64,000 nt of DNA from Manis javanica (lineage: Eukaryota > Chordata > Mammalia > Pholidota > Manidae), in NCBI RefSeq assembly GCF_040802235.1, contig NC_133169.1, positions 45,949,034-46,013,033 of the forward strand. The letters run 5' to 3'. This document shows, in pieces, positions 1 to 12,040 of the stretch. The notes beneath the pieces are model-generated. The model searched no databases and had not been told where the DNA came from. It saw only the letters and a program-made list of their open reading frames with translations. The translations under genes were made by a program, and so were the position numbers. Numbering within the stretch: the stretch's first letter is position 1; each line of letters opens with the position of its first letter.

Positions 1-654
1 ATTTAATGCTGGCAAATCAAAGTTAAATGTGTTTTTATTTTACTAACAATTTTAAAACTGGTTTTATTTACCTAAGATCACTTCAGATAGTGTATACTTT
101 AAAAATATTGGTTTAAATTCTTTATTTCTGAAAGATTTAGATACCTAATTTATGTAAATGCTCATTTATCTCTAGAAATTGTGAATATAACTTCTTTAAG
201 AAAGTTTTTAAATTAATTTAGCAACACCACATGTGGATAGAAAGACATCACACAGATTTAACATACGTATAAGCAGACATACATGAACATGCATAAAGAT
301 GGAAACAGAGCTTTTTCTACTTTGTGTTTCCAAATTTGCAGCCATGGGTCAATAGAACTTAGTAATAGAGACTCTGGTTTCTTTGAAATAATTAGTTCTT
401 GTCTTTTCTCCACATAACATATCTTTTTCTGAATTGTGTTTCTGTCAAGTAGGAAAAATGAAGGGTACCTGTTTCCTAATATTTTCTGGAGGAGAATTTC
501 AAGTCCCTCCCTTGACCTGAAATGTAATATTAAGGAGGCAGTGGACCAAATTTTAGGAGACTGACCAAGGAGACATCTATGGTCTGTCTGAATCTTACAA
601 GAAAAACTAGTGGCCCAAGAATCCATTATATTTCCGATTCATTTTTTTTCCTTC
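1..654. other. AT-rich intergenic DNA, nothing recognised
   Basis: Low-complexity AT-rich sequence. The only reading frames are short and show no family resemblance. I see no RNA gene, LTR or recognisable LINE piece here. Confidence 0.5.
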
Positions 655-1150
655 TCAGACGGTGGTTGGCCCTCCGGGGGAGTGTCTCTGGGTGCCTGAG
701 AGTCCCCCCGTGAGGAGGGGCCCAGAGCTCAGGTGACGGTCAGGACTGCAGCAGGAAAGGATGAGACAGCGGGGAAAGGGTGACAGAGGAGCAGAGGTCC
801 GAAGGGGGGCCTCTCAAGGAGAGCAGGGGAACTGGGTGAGAGCTCCGAGGCGGCAGGGAGGGAAGGGGGCAAAGCCCTCGGCGGGAGGCGGGCTTCCAGG
901 GGTCACACTGGGGGGCATAAGTTTCACAAGGAAGCCAGTGAAACAGCAAATTGCCTTCAGCAAAATCATGCCAGTGAGGAGATGGTCAGAGCTGTCAGAT
1001 CACAGAGTCAGCGGGCATTCAGACAGGGGCTCAAGTCAGCGGGGACATTCCCACGGACAAAGCAGGCTCAGGCTGAGATGGAAGGAAAGAGGGCTTTAAA
1101 CCGACGGCTTCTGCGGGACTGTCATCATCCGCTTCCGATTAGGCCAACCT
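655..1150. other. GC-rich stretch of unknown nature
   Basis: Base composition rises sharply against the AT-rich surroundings, with purine-rich plus-strand runs and several CpG. Both strands hold short open frames (112 codons plus, 69 codons minus), but these are what GC-rich DNA gives by chance, and neither has a recognisable domain. It could be a small decayed CpG island, an old retroelement piece or a pseudogene fragment. Confidence 0.35.
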
Positions 1151-1380
1151 CTGACCACAGAGCTCTTTACAAATACAGTTCAGAAGTGGCGTCATCTAAT
1201 ATCATCTTGGACACAAAGACATTCCTGGGAATATTGAAGTCTTTTAAATTATTTTATCTTTTAAACCAGAAATAAACTTAGAAAGGTACTCAAGACTAAA
1301 ATAATAAGCCTTTTATTATATAACCATAGACTCTAGAGGCATCCCCAAAGGCAGGGTACAATATTACAATTTTAACATAA

Positions 1381-1572
1381 ATTAGTCATGGGAGTGGAAG
1401 TCCAGAAATAGGATGATAGCCAATAATACTCTAATTCTTTAAGTGTTGCCAGGGGATAACTATGCTTGATGTGGTAAACATTTAGTAATGTATATATTTG
1501 TCAAATCAGTATGTTGTGCACCTGAAACCAATCTTATAAAGTATATCAACAATATTTTGAATAAAACAATGA
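1381..1572 (+). mobile_element. LINE-1 3' UTR end fragment
   Basis: The stretch running from a 'gttgccagg' region through 'aaatcagtatgttgtgcacc' to 'caataaaac'-like A-rich sequence follows the distal 3' UTR of mammalian L1 elements in the plus orientation. The element is heavily diverged and 5' truncated. Confidence 0.5.
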
Positions 1573-3940
1573 AGCCCTCTCAAAGTCCAGAACGCCTCCC
1601 AAAGCGAGCTGCAAGGCTGAGACAACTCACAGCCTCCCCTGAGATCCGGCAAAGGCCGGCAGGATGTCAGCTGCAGATGGGGCACGACTCACATCTCTCT
1701 CCAGCCTTGTGACGGGCCCCCAGTCTGACAGCCGGCCTCCTGCACACACAGAAGCAACGCCCTGGATCCTGGTAGGAGGAAAGCAAGGCAAGTTCTTAGG
1801 AGCAACAGGAAAGTAATGACTGTCCCAGGGACAGAGAAGATCTATGACCAGTTCCAGTGTGAGCAGAGTCACAGTGCAGAGAAAGCTTTTACAAGTAATT
1901 TTGTCCTGCTCATCTGAATGGGGAAAAGAAGAAAAATGGGACAAATTTATTTTTCTTTCTCTCTCACCCAGTCAGCACAGAGACCCAGGAGATCTGAGTC
2001 TGATAATAATTATTGCCCTTTGACAGCTTCTGCCAATTTTCCCAGGACGTCTTCCTCAGGCTTTGGAAGGAATGGGTTTTCCTAGCCATCCCTGTTAGGG
2101 CGTCAGAAACTGCAGAAGAAATATTTACCTTCCCTCTTTCTTTTTAGTTCTTGAGTAGGACCCCTGAATAAGATAAATCATATAAGATTAATCAATGTAT
2201 GTTTTATGTATATAGGAGCCTCTCTAAATGAAGTAAAGACCTGTAGAAGTGGTTCATACTGAGAAATTTGCTCTAGTTAATGAAGGGGGAAACGCTGTGG
2301 AAAGCTGCGGAGGGACGAAGAGTCGGGGCTGAGTGTGGTGAGCCGTGGGAGCCCTACCAGGGCTGGCCTGCTCAGACGCCGCTGTGCTCCTGGTCGGGGA
2401 GCCGAGGAAGCTCCTTGCCGCTGGGTACACAGACGGCACCGCTCACATTAGCGTTTCATGATCCACTCCACAGGAAGGTCAGAAAGTCCTTTCTGCACCT
2501 GCCATTTCTCAATTCTTTCAGTTTGAAATATTCACCAGTTACCATTATGAGAGTATATTAACCTTTTGCAACTCTTATCCTAATGGATTTCATGTCCATT
2601 ATTGATCACCACTTGAAGGAATTATAATTTTGAATATTAAAATTATTATTCTATAATTTTTTCCATAAAACACACTGCCACTCTTCTAAGGAAAAAATAG
2701 GTTTTTAATCACTGTTTTATCTGGTAATAAAAAGATAATATAGAGAGTAAGGGAACTAAACATTTCCAGGGATCTCCACAAAACACACAAGTTCTGAAAT
2801 ATTTAAACTAATACTCTTTTACCAAGACTGGTTTAACTGATGCAGAATAACATTCTTTTCTGTTGTCACAACTCTTCCCAACTACCTTGACATGTGAACA
2901 TATCTAATTGTGTCCACAATAACTACTTCTTTAAGGTAAATGAACATATAATTTGGGGAATTTTTCCATAGACCCTATGGGAAATCTTAAATATATCTTT
3001 ATGTATAAGAAACACAAAAGTTTTATTTTATCATATTCAGGTTTTTTCTCCAATCTGATATTAGTATAATAAGAATCAAGAGTTGTCAGAAGATACTTGG
3101 GGACATGTTAAATGAGATTGCATGTGAATAAGAAACAGTAACTAACCATATATCTAAACCAAGAGACCATAAAGAATTTGGTATCATCCTTAAAACCGAC
3201 ATAACATGATTTAAGCATTCGAAGAAAACTTTGTATGCTTTTGTTAAGTAATTAAGAACAGAATAAATCAATATAAGGCCAAAAACATAATTTTGATGAG
3301 ACACACACTCTATAGGTAATGACATTCAATGCCATGAAAATCTTCCATTGAACAACATCTGCTATAATTTTAAGGTACTTCATGGCTTCTTTTTAGACTC
3401 AGATTAGAAATATTAATATTAACTTGAGACATCGTTCAGATGCAGTTTCCTCTAGGATTTGTGTCTGCTTTAGGTGTCCCTCCCAAGGACTCTGGAAGGG
3501 TCTGCGTGCACGTCCACAATGGCCCTGAGCCTACTGCATTATTTTCGCCTGCTGTTTGTTTCACCTCAGCACTAGATGCACCTTCAGTCAAGTCACATGT
3601 AAATTTCATCTTGGCAGCTCATATATATTTCATGGTACTGCACTCATTCAAGAGTTTCATTTTTTTGTTTTGAGTGAATCAAATAGAGAAAGTAAGTTAT
3701 TAGGTGACCAAAAATAAAAACTCTTCATGAAAAATAAAACAATACCTTTGTTGTTACATCGCAGAGAGAGTGGATCCTGGTCAAAGAAGATCAGGAGGTG
3801 GGAGCTGCACTGTCTGATGTGGTGCAATTATCTAAACTTTGAAACAATCAGGCTCTTCAGCGTTCATTTCCTTAAGTGTGTATGAATACAGTCCTTTCTT
3901 TCCTCAGGTCTTTCCAAAGTTAAGGATGAGGCCAAAGAAG
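1573..3940. other. Intergenic DNA with two GC-rich patches
   Basis: GC-richer patches at about 1,590-1,790 and 2,280-2,460 lie in otherwise AT-rich DNA. The longest frames (105 codons minus at 1,627-1,944 and 93 codons plus at 2,280-2,561) have no recognisable domain. No conserved gene or RNA is seen. Confidence 0.4.
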
Positions 3941-3993
3941 AATAAATGTCCAGCGATCTGAAAGCGCTCTGTCCCTGGGGATGTTTGGATGTA

Positions 3994-4936
3994 TCACATG
4001 AAGTGAGAGTCTTGGCCATGTGTCCTATGCAGCAATCCCAGCAGAACCTGCTTCATGTCCTTGTTCCTGAGGCTGTAGATTACAGGGTTCACTGTTGGAG
4101 GTACCACAGTGTAGATCACAGAAAGCAGCCTCTCAGTAACTGAAGGTGAGTTTGAAGGTGGTTTGAGATCAACAAAACAGGCAGTTATAATAAAAATGGT
4201 GACAACAATGAGATGGGGAAGGCATGTGGAGAAAGCTCTAGACTGACTTTTCGTGGTAGGAATCTTCAGCACCGTGGAGAAAATATAAATGTAAGAGATC
4301 ATGATACAGATAAAACAAGACATGCCTAAACACATACCTAGTCCAATACTCACATAAACTATCATTGATGTTTCAGAGCAGGACATCCTTAGTAATGAGG
4401 AGACATCACAGAAAAACTGGAATCACATCGGAGCCACAGAAGGGCATGGAAAATGTGCCAACTGTGTACACAGCTCCAAATAACCCCCCAGTAACCCAGG
4501 AAACAGCAGCCATCATGGCACAGGTGCCACCACTCCTGAAGACCTCATAGTGCAGGGGACAACAAATCGCCACATAGCGGTCATAGGACATGGCAGTGAG
4601 CACAAATATCTCACCTGCTGAAAAGGAAGTCATTAAAAGTAGCTGGAAAGCACACCCCAAAATGGAAATTGAATTGTTGTGAGTTAGGCTATTGACAATG
4701 AATTTTGGGATTGGGACAGACACGAGGAAGACATCCAGTAAGGACAAATTCTTCAGGAAGAAGTACATGGGTGTTTGTAGCTGCAGGTCTAGGGCGATGA
4801 GAGTGATGATCAGGAGGTTACTCACTAGGACAGCCAGGTAAACCACTAGGAAGAGCACACCGTGTACAATCTGGAGCTCCCAGACTTCAGAAAACCCCCG
4901 AAGAAGAAACCCTATGGCCATTGTGGCATTGACCAT
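3994..4936 (-). pseudogene. Olfactory receptor, OR14-like, pseudogene with one frameshift
   Basis: This would encode an odorant-binding seven-transmembrane GPCR of the olfactory epithelium. The first part carries the OR marks: 'TPMYFFL' in intracellular loop 1, 'MSYDRYVAIC' at the end of TM3, and a 'GTFSMPFCGS' loop typical of the OR14 group. The second part carries 'SRAFSTCLPHL' (TM6) and 'PPTVNPVIYSLRN' (TM7). The two parts lie in different frames. Around 4,400 the expected P-Q-F-F-C-D-V reads out of frame, as if two bases were lost, and runs into a stop. Otherwise the reading is open for about 313 codons, normal OR length, so inactivation is probably recent. An upstream in-frame ATG (4,954) exists, but the ATG at 4,936 gives the usual short N-terminus with an N-A-T glycosylation site and lies 21 bases after a good splice acceptor (AG at 4,958-4,959). 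The subfamily is inferred from overall resemblance. Confidence 0.88.
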
Positions 4937-4957
4937 ATGCTGGATTCTCTTCACTGC

Positions 4958-4975
4958 CTGTCAAGAGAAGGAGAT
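4958..4975 (-). promoter_or_regulatory. Splice acceptor upstream of OR pseudogene
   Basis: Read on the minus strand, a pyrimidine-rich run ends in 'cttgacag' just before the short 5' UTR of the OR locus. OR genes usually have a single coding exon preceded by a non-coding exon, so this is the expected acceptor. Confidence 0.6.
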
Positions 4976-6879
4976 ATGCAAAGAAACATTAATTTACAGG
5001 AACCATACTGATATACAGAATCATTTCATTGAAGAAGAGGCATAGATCCACCTTAAATGCCTCTGAAGAGTACTGAAAAGTTCATTTTTTAAGATAAAAG
5101 GATTCCATGAATGATACATGAAGTCCGTAATTCCTTATATGAGTTACACCTCACCCTGTAGCCTCTGCTATAACTTCCTACCAGATAAATACAATAAATT
5201 ATAATTTATTATAATTTAATAAATTTTCCCAGCCCAGTTAGTGCTGCAATAATATTGTGCTGTTATTAATGAGAAATTCTTTTGCTTTCAGAAAGGAATC
5301 TAAAGGCCTTTAACTGTAGGATTTTTATGTTATTATCCCTAATTGTCTAAAAGGAGTAAATTTTAAATTCTCTATTTTTCATAATAATCATGATCTCTCA
5401 TTTACAAAGCATTTAATAATCAAACATAGCCTAATAATTTATTCTTACCTTATACACACAAAGGAATATCAAAAATTAATTATTTGTTAAATGTTTGTAT
5501 TGGACATTAAACTGGCAGAGACAAATTTTTTAAAAGGTTGATTTTGGGGAGCTTGCTGTGAATGGGAGGAGAAAATTAATAAACATACCTATAAAGACAC
5601 ATTGCAAATAGTTTTTGTGTCATTAAAATAACACAAATGCATTATCTGACAGATTACCTGGGTCATAGTGGAGACTGGAGGTGGGCAGTGGCTCCCTGCT
5701 GGGGGACCAAGAATCTGAAACCCAAGTGAAGAGAAGAATGCAGGACAAAGGCCATTGAAGGAGACACTCTGGGAAGCACAGCTGAAACAAAAGAGAAAAC
5801 GCAGCGGGCATCTGAATTACATATGGAGAATCCCTGTGTGGTGAACGGGAAGAATGCATGATGCAGAAATAAAATAACTTTGAAGAACATTTATCACCCT
5901 ATTCTAATTTTCTCCAGAAATACCCAGAGAGGGGTCAAAAGAGAAAGAAGAGTAGAGAAATCGGCTACTGCGTTTCACTGCTTTTGGTGCATTTCATAAA
6001 TTTCCACAAGATTTAGATATTATTATTTTGTAAGAGTATTTTAACATTTCACCAATAAAACATTGAAATTCATACCTTAAAATAATACCAATGCTTCAAC
6101 CACTGGACAAAGGATTACTTTATAGATGATTCTAACATGTAAATGAAAAGTGGAAATTCTGAAAAAAGAAATATATACCAAAGAATATACCAAAGAATAT
6201 CTAAAATTAATCACCTGAAATTAAAACAGACCTATATCTTCTTTTGGAATCTCTCTATCATTATAGGATATAGTTGTATTTCTGTTCTTCTGTGGAAGGG
6301 CTAAAAGATGTCTACTAAGATGTGATAGTTTCTTCAGAGAGAAAGATTAATATTTAAGCAACCAAGAAATTCATTTGCCTCTTTTATTTTAAACTTGACA
6401 TCATTTGAAACATTCTTTAGTCAAAGTGTCTACAACAAATTATTTTTAAAGTATGTGACTGATGCTTAGAATTCCCCAAAGAAGAATGTCTTAGGAGTCC
6501 TCTGAGCAGCCTTATTATGTAATTGTCTCTTATGGCCGTACAATTGTAATTGTTGGTATTTTCTGGAGGCAGACTGTTCACACCCCAGAAAACTTTCTGA
6601 AATACACTGTGAAGGATATTATCCAGACTTTGAGAATAATAATAATAGAGTGCTTGAATATATCCCTTAATTCTGCTCATTCATAGGCTATATGCTAGTG
6701 GTTACCACTTCATAATTGTCAATAATCACTGGGCACTTTGGTAAATGCGAAGATTCCTGTCAAACATTGCTAATTACTGACTGAGTGGGTCACGGTGAAG
6801 TTGGAGAAAATAATTTAGTCAGTCAAATTGTCAAAGCAGATGGATATTATGCTTTGCAAATCCTTTCTGCAGACTGAGT
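4976..6879. other. Intergenic AT-rich DNA, nothing recognised
   Basis: No gene, RNA or clear repeat is seen. The minus-strand frames at 5,623-5,890 and 6,417-6,680 lack any domain. A short imperfect duplication of 'accaaagaatat' lies near 6,175-6,200. Confidence 0.45.
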
Positions 6880-8057
6880 CATCTCGTTGCCAGGCAGCCG
6901 CATCTAGGGAAGTCTCCCCCTGGGCACTCGGTGGGATCTCAGCCTGGAGGTGGGACTGCTGGTGACTCTGATGGAGCAGGAATTCTCAAGCAGCTCAGAG
7001 GCAGCAGTTAAGGAAGGGATTCATTAAGGCAAGAGCAGCAGCGAATGGCAGCTGCCCTGCAGGTAGGAGAGAGCAAGGAGGAGCAGAGGGAGCAGAGGGG
7101 AGGAAGGACAGCTTGTTGCCCTCCTGCTTGGCCACGGGTAGATTCCCTTGCCAGCTCCTGAAGCCAGGGCCCCCGGGTGGCCCATTTCCACTTGGATCTG
7201 AATGTCATGGGGACTAGCCACTACCACCCCAGGATTTGGGGGAGCCACAAAGCACAGGATGGAGGGAGATTATGTTCTGAGAACTTTCAAAAGAAAGGAG
7301 ATTTTCAGGCAGGCTGCTAAAAGCCGATGCACAGCTGCAGTTCTGCCTGGGTCACTCCGGCGATGGGAACTTGCAGGCCCAAATCAGAGCTCTCAGGAGC
7401 CCCACCCTGCATGTCAGGCATACAGTGGAGACAGAATAAAGACTGGGAAATAAAATGAAATAGCAGAGCCAACAAAGACAATTGCCACTGGAAGAGGGCA
7501 GAGACAAGACACAACAAGCTGGGCAGTGAGAAGGTTTGTTTAAGAGCATGCACTTAGAAAGGGGTGCAGGCCACCTCAGAGAGCAGGTGTGCTAAAGGGC
7601 TGGGGATTCTGGCTTTCAAGGCTTTCAAGAATGGGGCAAAGGGTGGAGGGGCGCTGTGGGACCTAGGCCTGACCTGCAGTCTGATGATGTCCGTCCCCAG
7701 TGAGGGACACTGCGTCCTCACGTACAGTCAGTTCTCTAGGTAATTCTGTAAGATAAACTGAACCCAGGGTGTTTACTGATCTGGTTCCCCTCCAAGGGAG
7801 TGGCTTCCCTCAAGCACTGGGACCACATCAGTTAACACTGCATGCACCGCCTTAAGATCGGGTGGGTTACTGTCTCATTACCAAAGAATATCTTAGGAAT
7901 CTTACCTCTTAACTCTCTGGTTTTCAAAATGGAATCTTAACCATAAGAAGGGGTCCCTCTTGTTCTTTCTATACTGTTTATATCTTGGTGTTTTCATCAG
8001 TCAGGAAAAGTTATTCATGGTGCTTCTCCCATGCTGTTCAGCTACCTCAGCCTAACA
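6880..8057 (-). mobile_element. LTR of a class I type endogenous retrovirus (solo or orphan)
   Basis: Reversed, this stretch starts TGTTAGGCTGAGG and runs about 1.1 kb. Its middle aligns base by base with the plus-strand LTR at about 14,825-15,925; shared landmarks include 'agcctgcctgaaaatctcct', 'gagctctgat' and 'ctctgaggt'. Both copies begin with a TGTTAG-type end. No internal retroviral coding sequence is seen beside it, so it is probably a solo LTR. The right end is clear by comparison; the left end near 6,880 is approximate. The copies differ substantially, which means they are old. Confidence 0.6.
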
Positions 8058-8370
8058 TAAAAAACAAAGCACATTTTATTCTTCATCTGGTTAAGGCCCT
8101 CATTGTAGAGTAAAGGAACTGGAATAAATTTTAAAGATATAGAATATGGAAATGAGGAGATTTTGTTTGTGCATTTATTTTTTTTTTTGCTTTGGCTTTT
8201 AATAAGTCTTAAAACATTAGACACTTTTAGCTTGTTTCTTTGAAAATAATTTTGACTACTCAAGACATAGTTGTCAATATGCCATTCATCTACTACATAG
8301 TTTCAGGAAAATCTTTTAAACAATAAAGCTGATCAATCTTACATGGAGAATTAATAATATCAATTATGCA
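8058..8370. other. Intergenic AT-rich DNA, nothing recognised
   Basis: Short spacer between the LTR and the first copy of the duplicated segment. No feature is supported. Confidence 0.4.
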
Positions 8371-11215
8371 GTAGAGAATTAAGTGAGATTGTTTAAGAAT
8401 CAAATACACAGCAGTGTATATATTAACAATATTAAAATACTGACTTCTTTTTTAATGAGTATTAACCATATTTTCTTTTTGTAACAAAACCAATATTCAG
8501 AATAAAAGTCTGTTTTTATTTTGTATTAGAACATAGAATTTTAGTATGCAGGATCAATAGGTCAAGACATCAAATTGAAATACTACTTATCTTATTAAGT
8601 CATGAGATTATTAACTCTTACTAAATATGTCATTAAATATGCATTTGGAAATTATTAAAAATATGCATTAGTTTATTTGCTATAATCTTGTTTTACATGG
8701 ACACTCCCTAATTGTGTTTTAAGTAATTTTAAATTTACAGAAAAGTGCAAGGATGTTGTAGAAAACTCTTAAGTAAACTTAGCAACAATTCCCCATGTTT
8801 CAATACTTTGCCTAAGTTCAGTCATCAGAAAAAATAAAGAAAAATACAATAATTGTATTTAACTCTTGTTCATTTTGAAATTAGTTTCAGTATCATGTGT
8901 TGTGTATAGTTGCATTGTTCATTTAATCATTTAATCTATCACCTGAAACAGCTCTTCAGTCTGTCTTTGTCTTTCCTGATGTTGACACTTGAAAAACAGG
9001 ATTGTTTGTAATGGAAATGTGCTTTTTGAGGGGCAATATTCTATTTTTTCCTCATTACATTTAGGTTAGCGTTTTTTACCAGAATATTATCTCTGGATCA
9101 AACTCAGAGATACACCATATCGACCTACCTTTATTTTAGTCGGTAGGTTTTGAGCCACTACTGTTTGTATATATCTGTGGGGCACTTGTGGTCTGAGAGG
9201 AGGTGCTTGGATGTAGAGGGCTGACAGCATTCCTTGGGAGAACAACAGGGAATGAAAAGGAAAGGATGCTGGGGTTTAGAAACCGAGGCTTGGGCCTCAG
9301 TGTCAGTCACTGCCGCTGGGATCCCATTGATTCTGTGTGTTACTAGGGGAACTTACATCACACACTCTCACTGGTGGTTTCTCATTTCAAAGACCTACCA
9401 GGGTTTTCCTTTTCTTCACTTCTTCCATTTTTTCCATACTGGAAGCACTGAATCCCACAAAATATTAAATTATTCACTGATGTGCACAATCCTAAAATAT
9501 GCATACATAATCCAAGCTTTCCACATCATACCCTTTGATGACCAGTCTACATTAAATAGTTTTGGAATTTATGTAGTTCTTTTTCTCTTCTAAACTAAGT
9601 ATATATATTGCATGTACACTGCTTAAAAGTTGTGGAATGAGGTCTTTTACATGTACTTTCCAACATGCTTATTTTCATTTGAACTGCAGTTATTTCATTT
9701 GATTGAGTTTGCATTCAGTTTCAATTTTTGTTCACATTTGGTCACTTCACTTTTTTAATATTTAGAAAAATAGTATGTCTGCTCCAAGAAAAGAAAACTG
9801 TTTAAAAACAGTGTCAACAATAAAAACAAAATCTATGTTCAGTGAAATGCCACTCCTTTCCCATCCGTTTCAGCCAATCACACAGCACCTTGTGAGGAAA
9901 AACACTCTCAGCCTTTCAGGGATTAACTTTAATGTGTTTGTTTTTTAAAAAGAAGAGTTATGTATGTTTACTTATTGCACAGCATACTATGAAAACTCTC
10001 TTGTGTTAGATTTTTCACTTATTGCATGGTGGGAATCACTACTTATCAGCTCTAGAGATTGCCTTCCTTGTATTTTATAGTCAAAGAATAACCCACTATT
10101 ATATACCATAGTTTTACTAATATCTTGGGTTTTGACATTGAAGTATTTTCCAAATTTTTCAATTGCCCATAATGCTGCTAATAAAAAACATGTGGAAAAT
10201 GCATTACTGAACACAGGAGGTGCACCTTCAGGGTATTATCTTATCCGGTGATTGTCCCTGTTTATTAGACCCTGTGTTGTTTACTTTCGCACAGCAGTTT
10301 ACGCCTGCACTTGAAGCCCAGCACTAAGTTCAAGTTTTAAACATTCAATTTTTTTTAATATACCAATAGAAAAAATAAGGGTAAGGGATTATTTTGGCCA
10401 CATAGAGACTTCCTGCTTCACATACCCACAGAACTGTATGGAATACCCGCCAGCCCTCAATGTCACCCTCCGGGCCTACAAAATATTCCACCTCAGGGAA
10501 TCAGCCTGATCATTTGCTTCCAATGCTTTTCTTTTATCCTTTCCATTTCTTTTACTAGGAAATTTTTAGGATATTTTATAGTTATTAGAATTTCTCTTTT
10601 AGTTTTGTTAGCTTTATAGCTATTTTTGTTGCATATGTCTGCCCCAGGAATTACAACACACCTATTTAAATTTATAGAAGTTTTATGATTATTAATCTGT
10701 ACCTTCTTGTAAAATATAAAAATTTTGAAATCATATAGAATCACTTAAGTTGTCAAATATATTTCCATATGCATTATAAACTCCACATGGCGATGTTAAT
10801 ATTTTAGTTTTTAAACAGTTATATAGAGCTTATGAAGAAATGCAGTGGTCACTGTCCAAAAGGAAAAAAAAATAACTTACATTTATCCACAAAGTCACCA
10901 TTTTTACCCTATTCACAAATTTCTTAGGGATGAAGTCTACATGTAACATTTCCTCCAGTCCGAAGCATTTAATTTCATATTTCTTTTACAGTAAGCTTGC
11001 AGTAAACATATTCTTTGTCTTTTATACAATGGTATCTTTGCTTTTATTTAACTTCCAATCATATTTTTGAAAGACATAGAAATTTGGCTGATCATTCACA
11101 TCACTTTCAGTACTGTAAAATTATTTTTCTACCATCTTTTGTCTACCATGGTTTTTAGTGAGAAAATACCCAGTATTTGGGGCACTTTCTCGTTTTATTT
11201 CTGGGCCCTTTCTTT
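8371..11215. repeat. Duplicated segment, copy A (old L1-derived content)
   Basis: This 2.8 kb segment is collinear with 15,953-17,530 plus 23,170-24,430. Shared landmarks in order are 'gtagagaattaa', 'cttacagaaaagt', 'gaacttacatca'-like sequence, 'accatagttttactaatat', 'caggaggt', 'aatcatatttttga' and 'tagtgagaaa'. Spacing agrees within a few tens of bases once the ERVL insertion in copy B is removed. Parts resemble reversed 3' UTR and ORF1-proximal sequence of ancient L1M elements, with no ORF2 body between them in either copy. A duplication best explains the shared order; two HAL1-like insertions lacking ORF2 is the alternative. Copy A keeps the site at about 9,930-9,936 where copy B received the provirus. 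Confidence 0.6.
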
Positions 11216-12040
11216 TTCTTAAGTGTATTTTTTTATTGATATAGTGGAAATACAATATTGGTTTGAAGCACACAACACAGGGGTTCAATAGTTACACACA
11301 TTGTTAAATCCTCCCTCCTGCTAGTGCCGCTAGTCTTTGTCAACATAGGAAAATGTTACAGAACCACTGACTATATTCTCCATGCTTCACTTCCATCCCA
11401 TGACCAACTTATATTATGACTGAGAGTCTGTGCTTCTGTATACCCCTCACCCACCCCACCCCCTATCAGGACCCCGCCCCCATGGTAACCACCAGTCACT
11501 TCTTAGGGACAATGGGTGTACTGCTGTTTTGTTCATTTTGTTTTGTATTGTTTTTAAATCCCACACATAAGTGAAAGCATATGGTATTTGTGTTTCTCCA
11601 CCTGGCTTATTTCACTTAACATAATACCCTCTAGGTCCACCCATGTTGTCACAAATGGCAGGATTTCTTTGCCTTTTATGGCTGAATAATATTCTTTTGT
11701 GTATATGTACCAGCACTTTTTTATCTATTCATATCTGTAAGGACTTTGGTTGCTTCCATATCTTGGCTACTATAAATAATGTGGCAATAAACATAGGGCT
11801 ATGTATATATTTACAAATCAGAGATGTTGTTTTCTTTGGTTAAATTCTTAAAAGTGGAGTTACTAGGTCTATGGCATATATTTTTTAAATTTTTGTGGAA
11901 CCTCCATTATTCTTTCCATAGTGGCTGCATCAATTTTCATTCCCACCAACAGTGTAAAAGGGTTTCCTCTTCTTCACATCTTCGCCTACCCATGTTCTTT
12001 CTGGTCTTTTGCCCAGTGGGATGCTGGGCTCTCTAGCCCA
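11215..12040 (-). mobile_element. LINE-1 fragment: 3' UTR and end of ORF2
   Basis: On the plus strand it opens with 'ttttttattgatatagtgg', the reversed 3' end of laurasiatherian L1. It then passes through the C-rich reversed 3' UTR and reaches reversed ORF2 C-terminal sequence ('ggctgaataatattc', 'aataaacatagggct', 'cattcccaccaacagtg'). It is heavily truncated at its 5' end and has no open frame of note. It interrupts copy A of the duplicated segment. Confidence 0.8.
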